DNA of 64,000 bases, from assembly GCF_040801915.1 (NCBI RefSeq), contig NZ_JBFMIA010000007.1:62001-126000 (forward strand), given 5' to 3'. Origin of the DNA: Jeotgalibacillus marinus (GTDB lineage: Bacteria; Bacillota; Bacilli; Bacillales; Jeotgalibacillaceae). The position numbers and the translations under genes are program-made. Shown here in pieces: positions 59,981-64,000 of this stretch (position 1 is the stretch's first letter; each line of letters opens with the position of its first letter). The notes below the pieces were generated by a model. The model did no database searches. It saw nothing but the letters and a program-made list of their open reading frames with translations, and was not told the DNA's origin.

Positions 59981-60192
59981 CTGTTTAATCACCTAATCAT
60001 TATTTTGATTTAACTTTTCTCAAAGGTATTTCGACAAGTGTTTTTCCCCATTAAAAACATTGTTGAATAGATGAAACTACCTATTGTCAAAATACAGTGG
60101 ATACACTCGAATTTTTCTACATCCGTATTATAACACTCTAAACATTTTCATTAAGGTTTTTTTTATTACAGTTGTGTTTCAATGTTGAAATG

Positions 60193-60234
60193 TAAAAAAG
60201 AGTCATTGGCTATTATTGCCCAAGGACTCTTTTA
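60193..60234 (-). terminator. cccB terminator
   Basis: AAAAGAGTCATTGG pairs with CCAAGGACTCTTTT (one mismatch); T-rich sequence follows on the minus strand. A homologous hairpin occurs at 60743-60776 beside the truncated copy. Confidence 0.75.
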
Positions 60235-60244
60235 ATTTACCGTG

Positions 60245-60562
60245 CTAATTCTTCTCTGAAAGCCACTGTGCAACGCCTTCAGCTTCTTCACCTTTGATCA
60301 TTCCACCTGGCATTCTTCCTTGCCCATTTTCTAATACATCAAGAATTTCCTCGTATGATAGACGCGCTCCAATGTCACTTAATGGAGGTGCACTCGATCC
60401 TTCAAGGTTTCCTCCATGGCAACTCGAGCATTTTCCCACATAAAGTTTCTCCGGATCCATTTGATCAGCAGACGATCCTGAATCGCTAGCGCCGTCCCCT
60501 CCCCCGCATGCGACCAAAAATAATGACAAACTGAATAAAAGCCCCATCAACACTTTCTTCAT
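60245..60562 (-). CDS. cccB: Cytochrome c-551 lipoprotein CccB
   Basis: A 105-residue electron carrier. The signal peptide ends in the lipobox LVAC (Cys about residue 19), so it is anchored to the outer face of the membrane. A Gly/Ser linker leads to the heme motif CSSCH (about residues 45-49) and the distal Met ligand in GRMPGGM. It probably passes electrons to cytochrome caa3-type oxidase. The neighbourhood (prfB, YvjA, ftsEX) equals that of B. subtilis. A partial second copy lies just upstream. Confidence 0.95.
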   Translation of the reverse strand: MKKVLMGLLFSLSLFLVACGGGDGASDSGSSADQMDPEKLYVGKCSSCHGGNLEGSSAPPLSDIGARLSYEEILDVLENGQGRMPGGMIKGEEAEGVAQWLSEKN

Positions 60563-60742
60563 TCTACATACCTCTTCCTTTAAATATTTGGTTTCGAACG
60601 TTTTCTTACCTTACGTTGTTATTAAGTGTAAATACTTGTGTAAAAATACGGTGGATACGCTAAAATTTTTACTACATCAATATTATATCCTTCTAACTTT
60701 ATCGTTAATGTTTAGAGTGTTACATTTGTGTGAAACAAAAAT

Positions 60743-60776
60743 TAGAGTCATTTGCCAGTTACGGCAAATGACTCTA
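60743..60776 (-). terminator. Duplicated hairpin beside the cccB fragment
   Basis: TAGAGTCATTTGCC pairs perfectly with GGCAAATGACTCTA. It corresponds in position and sequence to the cccB terminator and follows the stop of the fragment. Confidence 0.65.
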
Positions 60777-60790
60777 TTAATTTGGCGGGG

Positions 60791-60889
60791 CTATTTCTTT
60801 TCTGAAAGCCACTGTGCAACGACTTCAGCTTCTTCGCCTTCCAGTAATCCACCTGGCATGTCTCCATTCGGATTTTCTGCTCCATTCAC
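60791..60889 (-). pseudogene. 3' fragment of a second cccB
   Basis: About 32 codons read NGAENPNGDMPGGLLEGEE, then AEVVAQWLSEKK and a stop, closely matching the C-terminus of the intact CccB (GRMPGGMIKGEE, AEGVAQWLSEKN). The signal peptide and heme motif are missing. The fragment begins about 7 bases after the stop of the YvjA-like gene, which marks a deletion or recombination junction. The flanking downstream DNA (60640-60780) also resembles the region after the intact gene. Confidence 0.85.
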
Positions 60890-60895
60890 TGCATA

Positions 60896-61768
60896 TCACG
60901 CACGCTTAAACCCCTCACCTAACACTTCTGAAGCATCACTTACGATGACAAAGGCGTTTGGATCAATTTTTTTAACTACGTTTTTCAATTTAGAGAATTC
61001 CGTTTGATCAATGACGCACATTAAAATGGGTCTTTCATGATCAGTGTAGCCTCCCTGTGCAGAAAGCTTTGTTACACCACGGTCCACTTCCTCAAATATA
61101 GCTTGGCTAATTTGCTCCTGACGGTTTGTGATAATATACAACATTTTTGATTGCCCAAATCCGACTTGCACAAGATCAATCGTTTTACTCGTCACATAAA
61201 GTCCAATCATTGCATATAATCCACGTTCGATATCAAATACGATCGCAGCTGACAAGACAACCAATCCATCAATTAATCCCACACACTTGCCAAGTCCGAT
61301 CCCTGAGTATTTATGGATAATTTGAGCTACAAGAGCCGTCCCACCTGTGGACCCTTTGCCGCGGAATACGATACCTAATCCAATCCCGAGCCCGATCCCG
61401 CCGAACAACGCTCCAAGCAACGGGTCCTCTGTCCAAGGCTCCCAACTTTCTGTTAAAAAGACAGCAAGTGGCAGAAAGAATGATCCTACCGCTGTTTTCA
61501 CACCAAATTGAATTCCTAAAAAAATAAGACCTGCAATGAGTAGTGGAATATTAATTACCAGTTGAACAAGCGATGGACGCCAGTCAAATAATCCATTTAA
61601 AATCGTACTAATTCCACTTACACCACCTGAAGCGATTCCATTTGGTAGTAAAAATACGTTAAAGGCAATCGCCACAAAAATCGATCCCAAAATAATATAT
61701 CCATAATCCAAAACCGAATGCCACAAAGGTGGCTTCAAGTCATGTGGTCGTCTGTTACGTTTTTTCAT
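60896..61768 (-). CDS. YitT-family membrane protein, YvjA-like
   Basis: A 290-residue protein with five or six helices of the YitT/DUF161 type (YIILGSIFVAIAFNVFLLPNGIASGGVSGIS, GLGIVFRGKGSTGGTALVAQI) followed by the cytosolic DUF2179 domain (ILCVIDQTEFSKLKNVVKKIDPNAFVIVSDASEVLGEGF, with MCVI here). Function unknown; it is common in Firmicutes and in B. subtilis YvjA occupies the same place next to prfB and cccB. The stop abuts a cccB fragment, so the original downstream sequence was lost, although the C-terminus looks complete. Confidence 0.9.
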   Translation of the reverse strand: MKKRNRRPHDLKPPLWHSVLDYGYIILGSIFVAIAFNVFLLPNGIASGGVSGISTILNGLFDWRPSLVQLVINIPLLIAGLIFLGIQFGVKTAVGSFFLPLAVFLTESWEPWTEDPLLGALFGGIGLGIGLGIVFRGKGSTGGTALVAQIIHKYSGIGLGKCVGLIDGLVVLSAAIVFDIERGLYAMIGLYVTSKTIDLVQVGFGQSKMLYIITNRQEQISQAIFEEVDRGVTKLSAQGGYTDHERPILMCVIDQTEFSKLKNVVKKIDPNAFVIVSDASEVLGEGFKRA

Positions 61769-61887
61769 ATCATTTCAACCTTCCATCTAATTAACGATTC
61801 AATTTTACAACGTGTGCGAGTATAGCATGAATACCAAACACTGTGAATGACAACGGAATAGAGCGGTAGTGTACTAAAGTACTAAAC

Positions 61888-61966
61888 AGAAAAAACCTCT
61901 TTCCTGTAAAAAGGGTTGAAGGAGTAATTTCCTGTCCACTCATTTTCACTGAAAAGAGGTCCTATA
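61888..61966 (-). terminator. Possible prfB terminator
   Basis: ACCTCTTT and AAAGAGGT flank a long loop and TTTTTTC follows on the minus strand. The long loop makes this a weaker call. Confidence 0.5.
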
Positions 61967-61982
61967 TATTTGGAAAGAAATC

Positions 61983-63086
61983 TTAACTGTTCAATTTCGA
62001 CCGTAAATATGCGTTAATAAATGGATCTAAATCACCATCCATGACACCTTGAACATTTCCAGATTCCTCACTTGTACGATGGTCTTTTACCATGGAATAA
62101 GGATGGAAAACATATGAGCGAATTTGGCTTCCCCAGCCGATTTCTTTTTGCTCTCCTCGAATAGCCGCAAGCTTTTGCTCCTGCTCTTCAATACGCAGTT
62201 GATAAAGCTTGGATTTAAGCATTTTCATTGCCTGATCGCGGTTTTTAATTTGCGAACGCTCGTTTTGACAAGATACCACTGTGTTTGTAGGAAGGTGAGT
62301 GATCCGAACGGCTGAATCCGTCGTATTGATGTGCTGTCCACCCGCTCCACTTGCGCGGTACGTATCAACTTTCAAATCCTCGGTGCGGATATCAATTTCA
62401 ATTTCATCATTGAACTCAGGCATAATATCACATGACACAAAAGACGTATGACGGCGACCTGATGAGTCAAAAGGTGAAATACGTACGAGGCGGTGAACCC
62501 CTTTTTCCGCCTTTAAATAACCATAAGCATTGTGCCCTGTAAATAAAAGCGTGACGCTCTTGATTCCAGCTTCATCACCAGGCAAGTAATCCATCGTCTG
62601 AACTTTGAAACCGCGCTTTTCCCCCCAACGCATATACATGCGCAGCAACATTGATCCCCAGTCCTGCGACTCTGTTCCACCAGCACCTGGATGCAACTCT
62701 AAAATGGCATTATTTTTATCATAGGGCTCACTTAAAAGAAGTTGCAATTCAAATTCATCTAGCGTTTTGATGAAGCCTTTCATTTCAGCAACCATGTCTT
62801 TTTCGAGCTCATCATCAGGCTCTTCTTTTAAAAGATCATAGGTTAGTTCTAGATTTTCCTGCGTCTCGAGTAAATCTCTGTATCCATGTACTGTTTCTTT
62901 TAAGGCATTCAGTTCATTGATAATGCCTTGTGCTTTTTTCTGATCGTCCCAAAAAGTTGGTTCTACCATACGCTCATCAATTTCAGCAATTTTTGCCTCT
63001 TTGTTATCTAAGTCAAAGAGACCCCCTGAAGTCCGCTAAAACCTTAGCTGTTCTCTCTAACTCTGCTCTTAATTCAAATAATTCCA
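61983..63086 (-). CDS. prfB: Peptide chain release factor 2, programmed +1 frameshift
   Basis: Releases peptides at UGA and UAA stops. Translation starts at ATG 63086 (MELFELRAELERTAKVLADFRGSL), reaches CTT TGA C (TGA at 63013-63015) and must slip +1 to continue DLDNKEAKIAEIDERM. A Shine-Dalgarno-like AGGGGG precedes the slip site, the classic autoregulatory arrangement. The second frame carries the codon-recognition SPF motif (ISPFDSSGRRHTSF) and the catalytic GAGGQHINTT loop. About 367 residues after the shift. It follows secA, as in B. subtilis. Confidence 0.97.
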
Positions 63087-63129
63087 TGTGTTTTTCCACC
63101 TTAGTCAATTTATTTTAAACTTTAAAAGA

Positions 63130-63157
63130 AAGCTGACCCGCAAAATAACGGGTCAGA
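63130..63157 (-). terminator. secA terminator
   Basis: CTGACCCG pairs with CGGGTCAG around TTATTTTG, followed by CTTTCTTTT on the minus strand, 20 bases after the secA stop. Confidence 0.8.
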
Positions 63158-63175
63158 TAAATAATATGTTTACGA

Positions 63176-64000
63176 TTAGTTAGACGATACACCGTGACAT
63201 TGTTTGAATTTTTTCCCACTACCACAAGGACATGGTTGGTTACGACCAACATCATTTGTTTTACGGACAGGCTGCGCTTTTTTCTTCTTCCCTTCGCCGC
63301 CTTCTTCTTTTGGATTTACTGCTTGACCTTTTGCTACTTCTTGACGCTCAAGATTGTTGCGAATTTCCGATTTCATGATGTATTTCGATACATCTTCATT
63401 GATCGCAGTTTGCATTGTTTCAAACATTGCAAAGCCTTCATTTTGATATTCACGTAGCGGATCAATTTGACCGTACGCACGTAAATGAATTCCTTGACGA
63501 AGCTGATCCATCGCGTCAATGTGGTCAATCCATTTCGTATCAATTGAACGAAGCAAAATAACCTTTTCAAACTCGCGCATACGATCGCCTAGTTCAATTT
63601 CGCGTTCGTCATAACGCTCCGTTACTTTTTCTACAATGTAAGCCTTAATATCGTCGTTTGATTTCCCTCTTAAATCCTCTTCAACAATCTTACCTTCAGC
63701 AAGTAGATTCGCAAAAATGAAATTCTCAAGCCCTTTAAGATCCCATTTATCCTCTTCTTCCACAACTGGAGCGTATTGATCGACAATATTGTAAATAGTA
63801 CTTTCAAGCATTTTTTCAATAATATTTCGAAGGCTTTCCGAGTCAAGCACATCAAAGCGATCCTTATAAATTACTTCACGCTGCTGACGCAAAACATCAT
63901 CATATTGGAGAAGCTGTTTACGTGCATCAAAGTTATTACCCTCAACACGTTTTTGTGCAGATTCAACTGCACGCGTCACCATGCGGCTTTGGATTGGTTG
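63176..64000 (-). CDS. secA: Preprotein translocase ATPase SecA (C-terminal part)
   Basis: The frame runs off the right edge, so the N-terminal two thirds lie outside. The visible 275 residues cover the helical scaffold and wing region (SRMVTRAVESAQKRVEGNNFDARKQLLQYDDVL, DAMDQLRQGIHLRAYGQIDPLREYQNEGF) and a basic linker. The C-terminal zinc-binding SEC-C motif (GRNQPCPCGSGKKFKQCHG) contacts SecB-like factors, ribosomes or membranes. An internal Met near 63982 is not the start. Confidence 0.98.
   Translation of the reverse strand, partial: QPIQSRMVTRAVESAQKRVEGNNFDARKQLLQYDDVLRQQREVIYKDRFDVLDSESLRNIIEKMLESTIYNIVDQYAPVVEEEDKWDLKGLENFIFANLLAEGKIVEEDLRGKSNDDIKAYIVEKVTERYDEREIELGDRMREFEKVILLRSIDTKWIDHIDAMDQLRQGIHLRAYGQIDPLREYQNEGFAMFETMQTAINEDVSKYIMKSEIRNNLERQEVAKGQAVNPKEEGGEGKKKKAQPVRKTNDVGRNQPCPCGSGKKFKQCHGVSSN

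Noticed and set aside
61983..62969. prfB as a gene starting at 62969
   Set aside because: The true start is at 63086 and the two frames are joined by the programmed +1 slip.

Overview
The window comes from the chromosome of an endospore-forming member of the Bacillaceae, most probably an alkaliphilic or halotolerant lineage related to Bacillus. The evidence is the core gene order, which largely follows the Bacillus subtilis secA-to-ssrA arc. Other pointers are sporulation and Firmicutes-specific genes (ctpB, whiA, minJ, hprK, crh, cggR), strong GGAGG-type ribosome binding sites, TTG and GTG starts, and very acidic exported proteins. Almost everything reads on the minus strand. The plus-strand exceptions are an oxidoreductase fragment at the left edge, an ABC exporter pair, clpP, bioY and a decayed spore-protein locus.

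Regions, left to right. 0-2.4 kb: the end of an SDR/epimerase-like gene and two tandem FrnE-like DsbA-fold proteins. 2.6-10.7 kb: ilvD with a CodY-like site, rlmN, the tmRNA gene ssrA, smpB, rnr, an Est30-type carboxylesterase and secG; ssrA, smpB and rnr together form the ribosome-rescue module. 11.2-14 kb: a LysM-NodB deacetylase and a two-gene ABC-2 exporter. 14-21.7 kb: the lower-glycolysis operon cggR-gapA-pgk-tpiA-gpmI-eno, with a clear CggR operator, preceded by a glutaredoxin-like gene and tRNA-Arg(CCG). 22.2-26.7 kb: clpP with a CtsR box, then crh, whiA, yvcK, rapZ and a Nudix gene. 26.7-33.3 kb: a gene-poor accessory island. 33.5-42.1 kb: trxB, a TPR protein, an acidic SurA-N lipoprotein, bioY, then hprK-lgt-yvoD-ppaX-yvoF. 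42.2-53.9 kb: a DUF4097 (YvlB-like) gene with a small membrane protein, uvrBA with a LexA box, csbA, a YfbR-like HD protein, minJ, ctpB and a ResA-like thioredoxin. 54.2-56.8 kb: a Cd/Zn-type P1B ATPase with its ArsR/SmtB repressor, promoter and operator. 57-64 kb: an M23 peptidase with coiled coils, ftsEX, cccB, a YvjA-like protein, prfB with its programmed frameshift, and the 3' part of secA.

The most unusual part is 26.7-33.3 kb, inserted between yvcI and trxB, which are neighbours in B. subtilis. It holds a 744-codon beta-helix protein made by a recent in-frame ~1.08 kb tandem duplication. It also holds two small intact genes of unknown function, one with a mutated paralog beside it, a frameshifted fragment resembling CsxC-type spore proteins, a headless beta-helix fragment on the opposite strand, a headless protein remnant overlapping the big gene's end, and a perfect 32-bp palindrome. 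I read it as a fast-evolving, partly decayed spore-surface or exosporium locus. That functional reading is inference. I found no CRISPR array, phage, complete insertion sequence or rRNA operon.
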